Assembly: GCA_963745765.1 (NCBI GenBank) | Contig: CAVUYQ010000034.1 | Span: 1 to 64,000 of the forward strand | DNA: 64,000 nt | Source of the DNA: Ww85 sp963745765 | Lineage (GTDB): Bacteria; Desulfobacterota; Desulfobulbia; Desulfobulbales; Desulfocapsaceae | Direction: 5' to 3' | Shown here: positions 20,255 through 29,078 of the stretch, one piece after another | Layout: each line of letters begins with the position of its first letter | Position numbering within the stretch: position 1 is the stretch's first letter | Notes under the pieces: model-generated | Databases searched by the model: none | Seen by the model: only the letters and a program-made list of their open reading frames with translations | Told to the model about the DNA's origin: nothing | Position numbers and translations under genes: made by a program

Positions 20255-21015
20255 TTATCCTTTATTGTTTCGACACTGAACCACCACCGAAATCATCCGC
20301 TTATAGCCGGTACCTGCGGCCGGTGTCCAGGTGATTGCCGCACTTCCTTCCAGCGGTGGTTTATAGACTGCGGTATCGGTAACGGAAAAGGCGGACGACC
20401 TGGAACTGCCGAGGATGATGATCTTGACGCCCTGAATCTGTTCCAGCGCTTTAGCAGCTGTAATACCTAGGGCAGTTTCTATCGCTGCACCATCGCTGGC
20501 CCAGACCCAGGCTTTGGAGTTGTAATTCCAGTAAGGTATTCAAAGCGCAATTGATCTATGTTTTCGGCAAGAGGTCGCTTAGCTGTAGCTGTGTCTCCAA
20601 CCAGCCTTCCTATATTAAAGACACCGCTACCAGCATCATAGCGGTCATAGGTAAGTGTTTTAATCGTTTCATCGTTATATGATCCGTCTCCATCCGTATC
20701 CTCCCAATAGTCGAAGGAGAGGCCGCTTTGAGTCGCGGAAGTAAATCCTGCACCACCCTTTTGGGCCGGATCATATCCGACTATACGAATCTCAGAAGCC
20801 ATCATTGTCAGAGCAGCCCTGACATTCTGCTGGACCTCAGCTATGATATCCTGACGGTTGTAGGCTTTATTCTGCCCCATAAAGACCATGACCGCAGCAC
20901 CCAGAAGCATACCGGCCATGACCATAGCGACTATAAGTTCAAGGAGGGTCACACCTGCTTCATTGTTGAAAGGATACCCGGCTTTTTTATTTCTGCCTTT
21001 CAGTGTATTCCACAT
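20255..21015 (-). CDS. pilW: PilW-type minor pilin (one frameshift)
   Basis: About 253 residues once joined. The N-terminus has the prepilin site EAGVTLLELIVAMVMAGMLL and then GQNKAYNRQDIIAEVQQNVR and ASEIRIVGYDP, the PilW signature. After the LRFEY motif a frame change near 20525 restores WNYNSKAWVWASDGAAIETA and, near the end, GTGYKRMISVVVQCRNNKG; the stop lies next to the pilV start. ATG 21015 is chosen because AGGAA lies about six bases upstream; an in-frame GTG at 21021 is possible. A loop DTDGDGSYNDE may bind calcium. Assembly partner of PilV, PilX and PilY1. Confidence 0.87.
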
Positions 21016-21041
21016 GAGCACTTCCTCTGTTCGTTATCCAA

Positions 21042-21590
21042 TCAAAGAACTTTTGATTTTATAAAGCCTGCATTACTGAGACTCAGCTTCATTTTTAAAG
21101 CGGATGAGTGAATCTCGACACTGCCTTGTGCTGTCAAAGGGAGGCCGCGAGCATTAAAGCCTGGATTTCCTGCGAAGGTAATTCCCGAAAAAGAACTGCC
21201 AGGCCGCAATTTATTGACCGAGAGAGTTATCTCCGTACCGTCCTGTACAGCATTACTTGCCACACCCCCACCAGCACCGTTATCAAGAAAAACCGTATAG
21301 GCTCCATTTGCCGGGGTATTAAAACGAATGCAGACACTCTCGCTGCGCTTGACTGCCTCGGACTGGACATGTTTGAAGGTGGAATAAATATCCCGGGCAT
21401 CTGCTCGGACACTGGACTTGGCCTTCATGGAAAGCAGTCCCGGCGTGCCGAAGCCGGCAATAATGGCGAGAATAGCTAACACCACCATGAGTTCTACTAG
21501 ACTGAATCCGTCCCGATTTTGATGCAACGATGAAACGCTTCGCAAAATCCCTTCTCCCCTGTGTACCTTTGTATCTTGACACATAACCAT
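21042..21590 (-). CDS. fimT: FimT/GspH-type minor pilin
   Basis: A 182-residue prepilin-like protein. GFSLVELMVVLAILAIIAGF gives the cleavage site and hydrophobic helix, followed by the GspH/FimT pattern ARDIYSTFKHVQSEAVKRSE and SVCIRF. The C-terminus has LRPGSSFSGITFAGNPGFNA and the FTARG-like ARGLPLTAQGSVEI. The first gene of the minor pilin operon. ATG 21590 has no visible ribosome site, while TTG 21545 is preceded by AGGGGAGAAGGG; the TTG would give a more typical short leader (LRSVSSLHQNRDG). Both starts remain possible. FimT-type minor pilins can bind DNA in some naturally competent species. Confidence 0.87.
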   Translation of the reverse strand: MVMCQDTKVHRGEGILRSVSSLHQNRDGFSLVELMVVLAILAIIAGFGTPGLLSMKAKSSVRADARDIYSTFKHVQSEAVKRSESVCIRFNTPANGAYTVFLDNGAGGGVASNAVQDGTEITLSVNKLRPGSSFSGITFAGNPGFNARGLPLTAQGSVEIHSSALKMKLSLSNAGFIKSKVL

Positions 21591-21629
21591 AAAAACTTAA
21601 AAAGTTCCTTCACGTTTCCCTCTACAGTA

Positions 21630-21645
21630 TGCAAAAAAAGTACCA
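21630..21645 (-). promoter_or_regulatory. sigma-54 promoter for the minor pilin operon
   Basis: On the minus strand TGGTACtttttTTGCA fits TGGCAC-N5-TTGCA with one mismatch and exact GG-GC spacing. Transcription would start near 21619, just before fimT. With the match before pilA it suggests one PilR regulon covering both pilin operons. Confidence 0.7.
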
Positions 21646-21797
21646 CTATCTCATACAAAACTATAAATACAAAATTGTAAGTATGTTACGCAATAATATC
21701 TCAATGCTATTCCGCAGAACGGTTACTCCATTAATACCTTAACTATAAAATATTTTTACAATCGCTTCTTCAAATTAGCAAATTATTTTTTAAAAAA
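21646..21797. other. AT-rich intergenic stretch
   Basis: About 150 bases of very AT-rich sequence upstream of the fimT promoter. It may hold activator sites; I see no clear TGACA repeats, ORF or hairpin. Confidence 0.3.
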
Positions 21798-22097
21798 ACA
21801 GAAATAAGAAGGGAGGGTGCAGCAAGGGGGCACAGAGGAGCAGAATGAATTTATCTTAACTGGTATTCTTACTGCCGGCGGCGTGAATATCGCCGACCAG
21901 AAGAAGGCGGAGGCGGCGCAAAGGGAGTTTCCGTCTCAGGACTCTACGTGCAGGGCATGGTTTACTCGCCATCCTCTATTTCCATCGGGTCGACCGGTAC
22001 GTCGGTTGATGTCATCCCCGTGTCGGATGCTTCGTTGAAAAAAACGATCACCAAGGATGAAAAGCGCGGCATTGTAAACTGGAATGAAATCGAATAG
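21798..22097 (+). pseudogene. C-terminal remnant of a surface/pilus-like protein
   Basis: Two frames join across a break near 21905 to read EEQNEFILTGILTAGGVNIA, then EGGGGAKGVSVSGLYVQGMV and SISIGSTGTSVDVIP, ending INWNEIE-like at 22097. The Gly-rich linker and the G.iys....i pattern recall C-terminal parts of PilX-like or polymer-forming surface proteins. There is no start or N-terminus, so this is a remnant. It lies next to the minor pilin operon on the other strand, perhaps a leftover of a duplicated pilus gene. Confidence 0.4.
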
Positions 22098-22186
22098 CCG
22101 CGTCGAGAGAGATGTTATGGCTATGAAAAATTACGGAAAAAACACCTTACGCTATCAACGGCTGGAAGGTCTTTGGTGGAGGAGCT

Positions 22187-22327
22187 ATGAAACAGGTGAA
22201 CATCGGCATGATTAAAGTAATTACGTTATTCTTTCTATTAACCCAGGTAGCGATATCACTAGCTCGTTCGCCTATCAAGGATCTGACCGAAGCCGTTTTG
22301 ATACGGCAGGCGGTTATTTGCTTATGA
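22187..22327 (+). CDS. 46-residue hydrophobic small ORF, uncertain
   Basis: ATG 22187 follows GGAGGAG and opens MKQVNIGMIKVITLFFLLTQ, a signal-peptide-like or membrane segment, then a short polar tail ending at 22327. It just touches the 3' end of the copZ-like gene on the other strand. The frame is open upstream too (INGWKVFGGGAMKQ), so it could be the tail of the remnant before it. I cannot assign a function. Confidence 0.3.
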   Translation: MKQVNIGMIKVITLFFLLTQVAISLARSPIKDLTEAVLIRQAVICL

Positions 22328-22519
22328 CGGCAGTGCTTCGAAACCAATGGCGCTGATGGCCTTTTCGACCGTCTCAAAGGGGACGGAACCCTCGTAACGG
22401 GCCTCTCCCTTTTCGAGATCGACGCTAACATCTGAAATTCCCGCTACCCCCTCCAATGCTTTTTTCGTTGATGCCACGCAGTGCTGGCAGCTCATGCCTT
22501 TAATCCTGATGCTTGTCAT
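22322..22519 (-). CDS. copZ: copper chaperone CopZ-like HMA protein
   Basis: A 65-residue heavy-metal-associated domain protein. The metal site GMSCQHC (residues 8-14) is followed by a ferredoxin-like fold pattern (TKKALEGVAGISDVSVDLEKG). Such cytosolic chaperones pass Cu(I) to P-type ATPases. It is divergent from the copper ATPase gene, sharing a 117-base control region, which supports a joint role in copper export. Glu/Ser replace some residues common in CopZ, so a mercury or other soft-metal chaperone cannot be excluded. Confidence 0.85.
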   Translation of the reverse strand: MTSIRIKGMSCQHCVASTKKALEGVAGISDVSVDLEKGEARYEGSVPFETVEKAISAIGFEALPS

Positions 22520-22636
22520 TGTCTTTTTCCTCTTTTTTCTTACTGTATAGGTTCATGGCAGGGAAATTACCACATCGTATGAGCAAATGGTAATGTCCAG
22601 GCATGCTATGGTCAAGAGAACTCAACAGGAATGTCT

Positions 22637-25119
22637 ATGAATATCACAGAAACAACAGGTAGCTGTCAGCGGCATGCATTGTGCTGCCTGTTCGAGCAGG
22701 ATAGAGCGGGTTGTTTCGATGCTTGAAGGCGTTGAAAGTGTCGCGGTCAACCTGGCTACGGAAAAAATGAAATGTGTCTATGATACAGAGCGAATTGGTA
22801 TCGAGACAATAAAGGACGAGGTGGAAAAACTTGGTTTCTCGTTCCTTGGAAGAAAGAGGTTCAAGCAATGAAGTGAAATTGGATATTGCAGGTATGCATT
22901 GCGCCTCCTGCTCGACAAGGATTGAAAAGGTATTGCGCAAACAGGACGGTATCTTGCGCGCTGATGTAAACCTGGCGACGGAGACGGCTGCTATTCAATT
23001 TGACGGCGACAGCCGTCTCCATCGGCAGATACGCGGTCTTATTGAAAATCTCGGTTTCACGGCCAAACGGGCTGGCGAGGGTGCCAGCGAATTCATCAAA
23101 AACGGCAGGAGACCACCGAACTTCTTGCCGGGATGAAAAAGAGGCTGTTCATCTCGCTCGGTCCTGGCAGCCCTGCTTTTCTCTGTCTCCATGGGGGAGA
23201 TGCTTGGCCTGCCGCTGCCGACTGTTTCTTGATCCGCAGACCCGGCCCGTTTACCTATGCCTTCGTGCAGTTCTGTCTGGTGCTGCCGATCATGTTTATA
23301 GGCCGGAATTTCTATCTGCTCGGTCTGCCTGCGCTCTTCAGAAAAGCGCCGAACATGGATTCTCTTATCGCCGTCGGAACCGGGGCCGCCTTTATCTATT
23401 CCACCTGGGGCCTGGTCGAGATCGGGCTTGGCATCGACGTTTCTGCCAGGGTCAGCGATCTCTACTTCGAATCGGCAGGAGTACTGATTGCCCTTGTCTC
23501 TCTTGGCAAGTTTCTTGAGGCCCGCTCGAAGTTTCACACCTCGGATGCGATCTCGCAACTGATGCAGCTGGCACCCGACAGCGCCACACTGATTGAAAAC
23601 GGCAGACAGAGGATTATTTCAAGCGATGAGATTGAAAAAGATGATATTCTGCTGGCAAAACCGGGTGAGCGGATCGTCGTGGATGGTATTGTCATCAAGG
23701 GTGCCAGCAGTATTGATGAATCGATGCTGACCGGCGAGAGTCTTCCCGTTGATAAAAAAGAGGGTGAGAATGTCTTCGGGGGTACCTTGAACCAGTCCGG
23801 CGTACTGCAGATCAGGGCGACCCAGACGGGCGAGAACACGGTTCTGGCACGGATCATACGGATGGTGCAGGAGGCCCAGGGCGGAAAGGCCCCGATCGCG
23901 GCACTGGCTGACAGGATCAGTCTCTATTTTGTCCCTGTCGTGATGCTCATTGCCGTGCTGACCGGGCTGGGCTGGTATCTTATCGGCGGCGTCGATTTTG
24001 CCCTCGCCCTGCGCTTTTTTATCGCTGTTCTTGTTATTGCCTGCCCTTGTGCCATGGGGCTGGCGACACCGACCGCGATTATGGTTGGTACCGGGCGAGG
24101 CGCACAACTTGGCGTTTTGATCAAGAGTCCCGAGGCTTTGCAGGCGGCGGAAAGCATCAGGACGATCGTCTTCGATAAAACCGGCACGCTGACCCACGGG
24201 AAACCGGTCGTTACCGATTTCATCTCCTTTGGCGACCGGGAGTGAAGGTGAAATCCTGCGCCTGGCCGGCTCACTTGAGCAGGTCTCGCAGCATCCTCTT
24301 GGCGATGCCATTGTCCGGTATGCCGAGAGCAGGGGAGGGGCACTTGAACAGCCTGACACTTTCAGCCTTTTTCCCGGTGGCGGCATCAGTGGTGAAATGA
24401 GTAACCTGACCATGTCCTGATCGGTAATTCACATCTGTTTGAGGAACAGGGGATCGTTGTTCCCGATGAAGAAAAACCCGTCACTGATGAGCTTCGCAAG
24501 GGCTGGAAAAAGCGTTCTTTTTCTTGCTGTTGACGGGCGATTATCTGCCATTATTGCTATTGCCGATCAACTGAAACCGGAGGTTCCCGAAACCGTTTCC
24601 GCGCTTGAGCGGATGGGGTTGAAAGTCGTCATGCTGACGGGAGATCACCCGGCGACCGCCCAGGCGATAGCTGACAAGGCCGGGATTAAGCATGTTATAG
24701 CCAGGGTGCTGCCTGACGAAAAACGCAGCAGGATTGCAGAACTCCAGGCAACAGGTTCTCTTGTCGCCATGGTCGGTGACGGCATCAACGATGCGCCGGC
24801 TCTTGCCCAGGCCGATGTCGGTATCGCCATGGGGACGGGGACTGATATTGCCATTGAATCCGGGGATGTCGTGATCATGCGAAGCAACCTCGACGGGGTT
24901 CTCACGGCGTTGTCACTTTCCCGGGCGGTGATGAAAAATATCAGGCAGAATCTGTTCTGGGCCTTTGGCTATAATATCGTCGGCATTCCGGTGGCGGCCG
25001 GCCTGCTCGTTATTTTCGGGGGACCCGGACTGAGCCCGATGCTCGCCGGCGCGGCCATGGCGCTGAGTTCTGTCTCCGTCGTGAGTAATTCACTGCGTCT
25101 CCGTCTCTTTCGGGCTTGA
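22637..25119 (+). pseudogene. copA: copper-exporting P1B ATPase CopA (many frameshifts)
   Basis: Rejoined, about 825 residues. Two N-terminal HMA domains carry GMHCAAC and GMHCASC. Membrane helices follow, then the phosphatase motif MLTGES (as SMLTGESLPV), the intramembrane CPC of P1B-1 pumps (VLVIACPCAMGLATPTAI), the phosphorylation site DKTGTLTHG, the SEHPLG-like HP motif (SQHPLGDAIV), GDHPATAQAIA, GDGINDAPAL, and late helices with YN (FGYNIVGIPVA) and MALSSVSVV. These residues specify Cu(I) export. Breaks lie near 22656, 22855, 23090-23240 (several), 24240, 24405 and 24500. The start is ATG 22637 with CAGGA upstream. All catalytic motifs survive, so sequence errors are likelier than loss of function. 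Confidence 0.9.
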
Positions 25120-25146
25120 AAGGACTTCTGCAGCACTTCTTTTGAC

Positions 25147-25176
25147 TTGACTTTTTATTCTGCTCCTTTATATATA
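25147..25176 (+). promoter_or_regulatory. sigma-70-like promoter for sat
   Basis: TTGACT (25147-25152) and TATATA (about 25169-25174) are separated by 16-18 bases. Transcription would begin near 25182 and leave a leader of about 120 bases that contains a short GCCGTT/AACGGC hairpin before sat. Confidence 0.5.
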
Positions 25177-25300
25177 AGCCTTCATAAATGAATAGTGGTT
25201 CAGTTTAACCAACTGCTTACAATGGAATGTTTTTACGAACGTTGCCGTTTGTTTTTCTGGAACGGCGTCTTTTATTCTCATATATAAAAAGAGGAAGATT

Positions 25301-26578
25301 ATGTCAAAATTAGTTGCACCCCATGGTGGTAAAGGTTTGGTTTGTGCCTTGCTCGAAGGCGCAGAACGTGATGCAGAATTGAAGAAAGCTGCCGGCCTCA
25401 AGCAGATCGAGATTTCCGCCCGCACCAAGGGCGATCTCATCATGATGGGAATCGGCGGTTTCAGCCCGTTGACCGGTTTCATGAAAAAGGCGGACTGGAA
25501 GGGTGTCTGCGAGAATTTCCAGATGGCCGATGGAACCTTCTGGCCGGTGCCGATCACCCTCGACGTTACTGCTGCTGATGCTGCGGGAATAAAGGTAGGC
25601 GACGAAATTGCTCTCGTAAGAAAAGGTGAGACCTTCGCTACCATGAAGATCGAAGAAAAGTACGAGATGACCGATGCCGACAAGAGATGGGAATGCGAAA
25701 AAGTATTCATGGGTGAAGGCGACGAGTCTGTCGGCGGCAAATTCTGGGAGATCGCCCCAAAAGATCATCCGGGCGTCATCATGGTCATGGCCCAGAACGA
25801 GTTCAACCTCGCCGGTCCGGTAAAAGTTCTCTCAGAAGGCGAGTATCCGAAAGAGTATCCGGGCATCTACATGCGTCCTGCGGAAACCCGTGCGATGTTT
25901 GAAGAGCGCGGCTGGGCCAACGTTGCCGCACTGCAGCTGCGTAACCCGATGCACCGTTCCCATGAGTATCTTGCCAAGATCGCCGTCGAGGTATGTGACG
26001 GTGTCCTGATCCATTCTCTGATCGGTAACCTGAAGCCTGGTGATATTCCTGCAAAGGTTCGTATCAAGGCAATTGACATTCTTATCGAGAATTATTTCGT
26101 CAAAGAAAACGTCTATTCCGCCGGGTATCCGCTTGATATGCGTTACGCCGGTCCCCGTGAAGGCCTTCTGCATGCCACCTTCCGCCAGAACTACGGTGTC
26201 AACAATATGCTGATCGGTCGCGATCACGCCGGTGTTGGTGATTTCTATAGTCTCTTCGAGGCCCAGGAAATCTTTGATCGCATCCCCGTAACCGGCGATG
26301 ATGCCAAAGACCTGCTCTGCAAGCCGATGAAGATCGACTGGACTTTCTATTGCTACGAGTGCGACGGTATGGCTTCCCTGCGTACCTGTCCCCACAAGAA
26401 AGAGTCCCGCGTTATCCTCTCGGGCACCAAACTTCGTAAGGCGCTTTCCGAGGGTGCTGAGGTTGTCGATCATTTCGGCCGCGAGGAAGTTCTTACCCTC
26501 CTGCGTGAATACTACGAAGGTCTTACTGAGAAAGTTGAAGTCAAGATGCAGGGTGCCGCTTCAGGCGAGTCCATGTAA
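25301..26578 (+). CDS. sat: sulfate adenylyltransferase (dissimilatory type)
   Basis: A 425-residue homo-oligomeric ATP sulfurylase: sulfate + ATP gives APS + pyrophosphate, the first step of dissimilatory sulfate reduction. The active-site motif QLRNPMHRSHE and the second loop GRDHAGVGDF are intact, and a cysteine/histidine cluster near the C-terminus (CYECDG, RTCPH) is the zinc site of this type. AGAGGAAG precedes the ATG. The gene has its own promoter and a strong terminator, so it is monocistronic; apr and qmo genes are not nearby. The family also works in reverse in sulfide or sulfur oxidation and disproportionation, so direction cannot be told from sequence. Confidence 0.97.
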   Translation: MSKLVAPHGGKGLVCALLEGAERDAELKKAAGLKQIEISARTKGDLIMMGIGGFSPLTGFMKKADWKGVCENFQMADGTFWPVPITLDVTAADAAGIKVGDEIALVRKGETFATMKIEEKYEMTDADKRWECEKVFMGEGDESVGGKFWEIAPKDHPGVIMVMAQNEFNLAGPVKVLSEGEYPKEYPGIYMRPAETRAMFEERGWANVAALQLRNPMHRSHEYLAKIAVEVCDGVLIHSLIGNLKPGDIPAKVRIKAIDILIENYFVKENVYSAGYPLDMRYAGPREGLLHATFRQNYGVNNMLIGRDHAGVGDFYSLFEAQEIFDRIPVTGDDAKDLLCKPMKIDWTFYCYECDGMASLRTCPHKKESRVILSGTKLRKALSEGAEVVDHFGREEVLTLLREYYEGLTEKVEVKMQGAASGESM

Positions 26579-26602
26579 CAACGGCTTTTATCACGTCTCT
26601 GA

Positions 26603-26641
26603 AAGGAGATGCTGCCTTTTGGCGGTATCTCCTTTTTTTTT
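26603..26641 (+). terminator. rho-independent terminator after sat
   Basis: AAGGAGATGCTGCC pairs with GGCGGTATCTCCTT around a TTTT loop, with one bulge-like mismatch each side, and is followed by nine Ts. It ends the sat transcript 25 bases after its stop. Confidence 0.9.
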
Positions 26642-26731
26642 GCCCGATAATCCTTTATTTTCTATACAGCACTTTATCAGCCCGGGTAGTCGTAACGCTG
26701 CCTGATGATGCAAAAGCACAAAGGAGATCAC

Positions 26732-27814
26732 ATGACTGTATTATCGGTGGGCCTCGGCACGAGAAGTTATCATATCACCATAGAACACGGCTGCCTTGAC
26801 AGAATAGGAGCGATCCTTGCCTCCGATCATCCGGCCAGCAGCTATTGTATTGTTGCCGATGATACCGTGGCAGAGCTCTATGGCAAGCGTCTGCTGCAGG
26901 CGGTACGTGAGCATGGACTTGCCTGTGACCTGCTCAGTTTCGCCCATGGTGAGGCCAGCAAGAACCTGAATACGGTAGCTGCGCTCGCCAGTGGCGCAGC
27001 CAGGCTTGGGCTGGACCGGAAAAGCATGATTCTTGCTCTTGGCGGCGGGGTGAGCGGCGATATCGCCGGGTTTCTTGCCTCCTCTTATATGCGCGGTATT
27101 CCGTTTATACAGATACCCACAACGCTTCTGGCCCAGGTGGACAGTTCCGTGGGCGGAAAAACCGGGGTCGATATTCCTGAAGGTAAAAATCTGTTCGGTT
27201 CCTTTTATCAGCCGCTTGCCGTCTATATTGATCCTTCTGTGCTTGGCAGCCTTCCTGAAGAACAATACCTCAACGGTATGGCTGAGGTGATCAAGCACGG
27301 AATTATCAGGGATGAAAATTATTTCAACTTCCTGCGCGATGAATTTGATTCAATCATGGCCCTTGAGCCGAAGACGCTCACGGAGTTGATTTACATAAGC
27401 TGCCGGATCAAGGCCGAGGTGGTGGCTGCGGATGAACAGGAGTCAAATATCCGGAGAATCCTTAATTTTGGCCATACCATCGGGCATGGTGTTGAGGCTG
27501 CGTCATCTTTTTCTATCCTGCATGGTTTTGCTGTTTCCATCGGTATGATTGCGGCAGCCCGTATCGCTGTCATGAGATCGGTACTTCAACCAGCGCGACT
27601 CGAGCAAATAATCTCGTTGTTACATCGCTATAAATTACCGACGGAAATACCTGCAGATCTTGACCGGTCTTTGATAAAATCCTATCTTCTGACAGATAAA
27701 AAGCGTATTGCCGGCAAAACCTCTTACGTGTTGCCGAAGCGTATTGGAGAGATGGTTATCACCGATCAGGTGAGTCCGGAAGAGATTGAGGCGGTACTTA
27801 GTTATCATCCGTAA
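26732..27814 (+). CDS. aroB: 3-dehydroquinate synthase
   Basis: About 360 residues, the normal length. It converts DAHP to 3-dehydroquinate in the shikimate pathway using NAD and a divalent metal. Family motifs visible: GGGVSGDIAGFLASSYMRGI, PTTLLAQVDSSVGGKTGVD, and metal ligands in the E..KHG region (AEVIKHGII) and in NFGHTIGHGVE. ATG 26732 is chosen for its AAGGAG site; an upstream in-frame ATG at 26705 would add nine residues not seen in the family. It is followed closely by the FmdB-type gene. No other shikimate gene is in the window. Confidence 0.96.
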   Translation: MTVLSVGLGTRSYHITIEHGCLDRIGAILASDHPASSYCIVADDTVAELYGKRLLQAVREHGLACDLLSFAHGEASKNLNTVAALASGAARLGLDRKSMILALGGGVSGDIAGFLASSYMRGIPFIQIPTTLLAQVDSSVGGKTGVDIPEGKNLFGSFYQPLAVYIDPSVLGSLPEEQYLNGMAEVIKHGIIRDENYFNFLRDEFDSIMALEPKTLTELIYISCRIKAEVVAADEQESNIRRILNFGHTIGHGVEAASSFSILHGFAVSIGMIAAARIAVMRSVLQPARLEQIISLLHRYKLPTEIPADLDRSLIKSYLLTDKKRIAGKTSYVLPKRIGEMVITDQVSPEEIEAVLSYHP

Positions 27815-27851
27815 GGCGGTTTAAGAAATAACAGCACAGGAATATCAGACG

Positions 27852-28387
27852 ATGCCGATTTATGAATTTTATTGTCAGGACTGCAACACCATCTTCAGCT
27901 TTTACTCACGAAAGATCGATACGGATCACCAGGCCATCCTGCCCGCGCTGTAACCGGGCCGGTCTTCAGCGTCAGGTGTCGATGTTTGCAACCTATTGGC
28001 AGGGCGAGTGAAGAAGAAGGAAAATTGGGAGGACTTGATGAGAGTAAAATGGAACAGGCGCTCGAAGCACTGATGCGCGAGTCAGAAGGGATCAACGAGG
28101 ATAATCCACGGCAGATGGCAGAGCTGATGCGTAAATTCACGGACAGAACCGGTATTAACCTCGGGGACAATATGGAGGAAGCCATGTCCCGGATGGAAAA
28201 AGGCGAAGATCCTGAACAGATCGAGAGGGAAATGGGGGAGCTTCTCGAGGGTGATGATTTTTCTTTTGACAGCATGAAAAAGAAGGTGATGTCGAAGACG
28301 GCCAGACCATCCGTTGATGAAACACTGTATGACCTTCACCCGGAAGAGAGCAGCGATGATGATGCAGGGGCTTTTTCGGGTGGATGA
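27852..28387 (+). CDS. FmdB-family zinc-ribbon protein with acidic C-terminus (frameshifted)
   Basis: Rejoined, about 177 residues. MPIYEFYCQDCNTIFSFYSR and, after a break near 27925, RPSCPRCNRAGLQRQVSMF give the two CxxC knuckles of the FmdB/CxxC_CXXC_SSSS ribbon. After a second break near 28008 comes an acidic, helical tail (EALMRESEGINEDNPRQMAE, then GINLGDNMEEAMSRMEKGED). Such FmdB proteins with a long tail occur in Desulfobacterota and have no known function; a regulator role has been proposed only for FmdB itself. It begins 38 bases after aroB and may be cotranscribed. Confidence 0.75.
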
Positions 28388-28397
28388 AGATCCGGAT

Positions 28398-28745
28398 TTA
28401 ATGAACAGTGGTTGAACCGCCGGTTCCGTAGAAATGAACGGCGTGATCAGTATCTGTCTTCCGACTGAGGATTTGACGAACTTCTTCCTCCGGGATGCCA
28501 AGAGATCTGGCCAGTTGTGAGATGTCGTAACAGACCATACCGTCGCTGGTGAATTGAGCAGTCTGCAGATCCGGAAAACACTGCTCGGTAGCTTGTCCTG
28601 ATGCCTGCAGCAGAACAGAAACGATTTCCGGGGGGCCATACAGAAGCAGCCACTCGACCGCTTCCGCCCAGAGTTGCGAGTCCACCGTTTTATTCTGAAC
28701 GATTCTTAAAGCCGTTTCAATATTCCAGTAATCTTTAAAGTCCAT
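28398..28745 (-). CDS. hypothetical protein, 115 residues
   Basis: No family recognised. The protein is acidic and mainly helical, opening MDFKDYWNIETALRIVQNKT, with ALEWLLLYGPPE-like and YDISQLARSLGIPEEEVRQI segments; the last could be a small HTH. ATG 28745 has AGGAA upstream; an earlier in-frame ATG at 28775 is less likely. It is convergent with the FmdB-type gene with only 10 bases between their stops. Upstream lies a palindromic repeat. Confidence 0.6.
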   Translation of the reverse strand: MDFKDYWNIETALRIVQNKTVDSQLWAEAVEWLLLYGPPEIVSVLLQASGQATEQCFPDLQTAQFTSDGMVCYDISQLARSLGIPEEEVRQILSRKTDTDHAVHFYGTGGSTTVH

Positions 28746-28781
28746 GTGGTATTCCTGCGTTTTTCGGTTATGCAAAATTCT

Positions 28782-28949
28782 GATGGCGTCGTAAAAACTC
28801 TTCGATCTGCTGCGTTGTTGAACTATATTTCCATCATTACGACGTACTACCTAGTACGCCGTAATGCATATAAAAATCTACCTACGCCTCGCTTATAAGT
28901 TTTTTACCTAGCCATCTTTGGAGTGCAATAGACTTTTTACGAGTTCATC
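28782..28949. repeat. 168-bp palindromic repeat, family B
   Basis: The outer arms gatggcgtcgtaaaaactc and (reverse complement) gatgaactcgtaaaaagtc pair with a few mismatches. At the centre attacgacgtact (28836-28848) and agtacgccgtaat (28853-28865) pair with one mismatch. It also has the ctgcgtt motif near the left arm that families A and C share. It lies between divergent genes and holds no ORF. Confidence 0.7.
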
Positions 28950-29078
28950 AAATTCTGCTATACTACTATAATGAATTATCCGGTAACTGCAATCAGTGAT
29001 GGTCTTTTGCAATCCCCTTCCTGACATTAACCGCATCAGACTGGAAACGGGCGAGATTAAGAATCTGAGGAGGATTTG

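Noticed and set aside
23619..24413. 264-codon minus-strand ORF opposite copA
   Set aside because: It is the shadow of copA coding sequence, with low-complexity Arg/Pro/Ser content and no family likeness.
25832..26473. 213-codon minus-strand ORF opposite sat
   Set aside because: Shadow of the highly conserved sat gene; no ribosome site and no recognisable domain.
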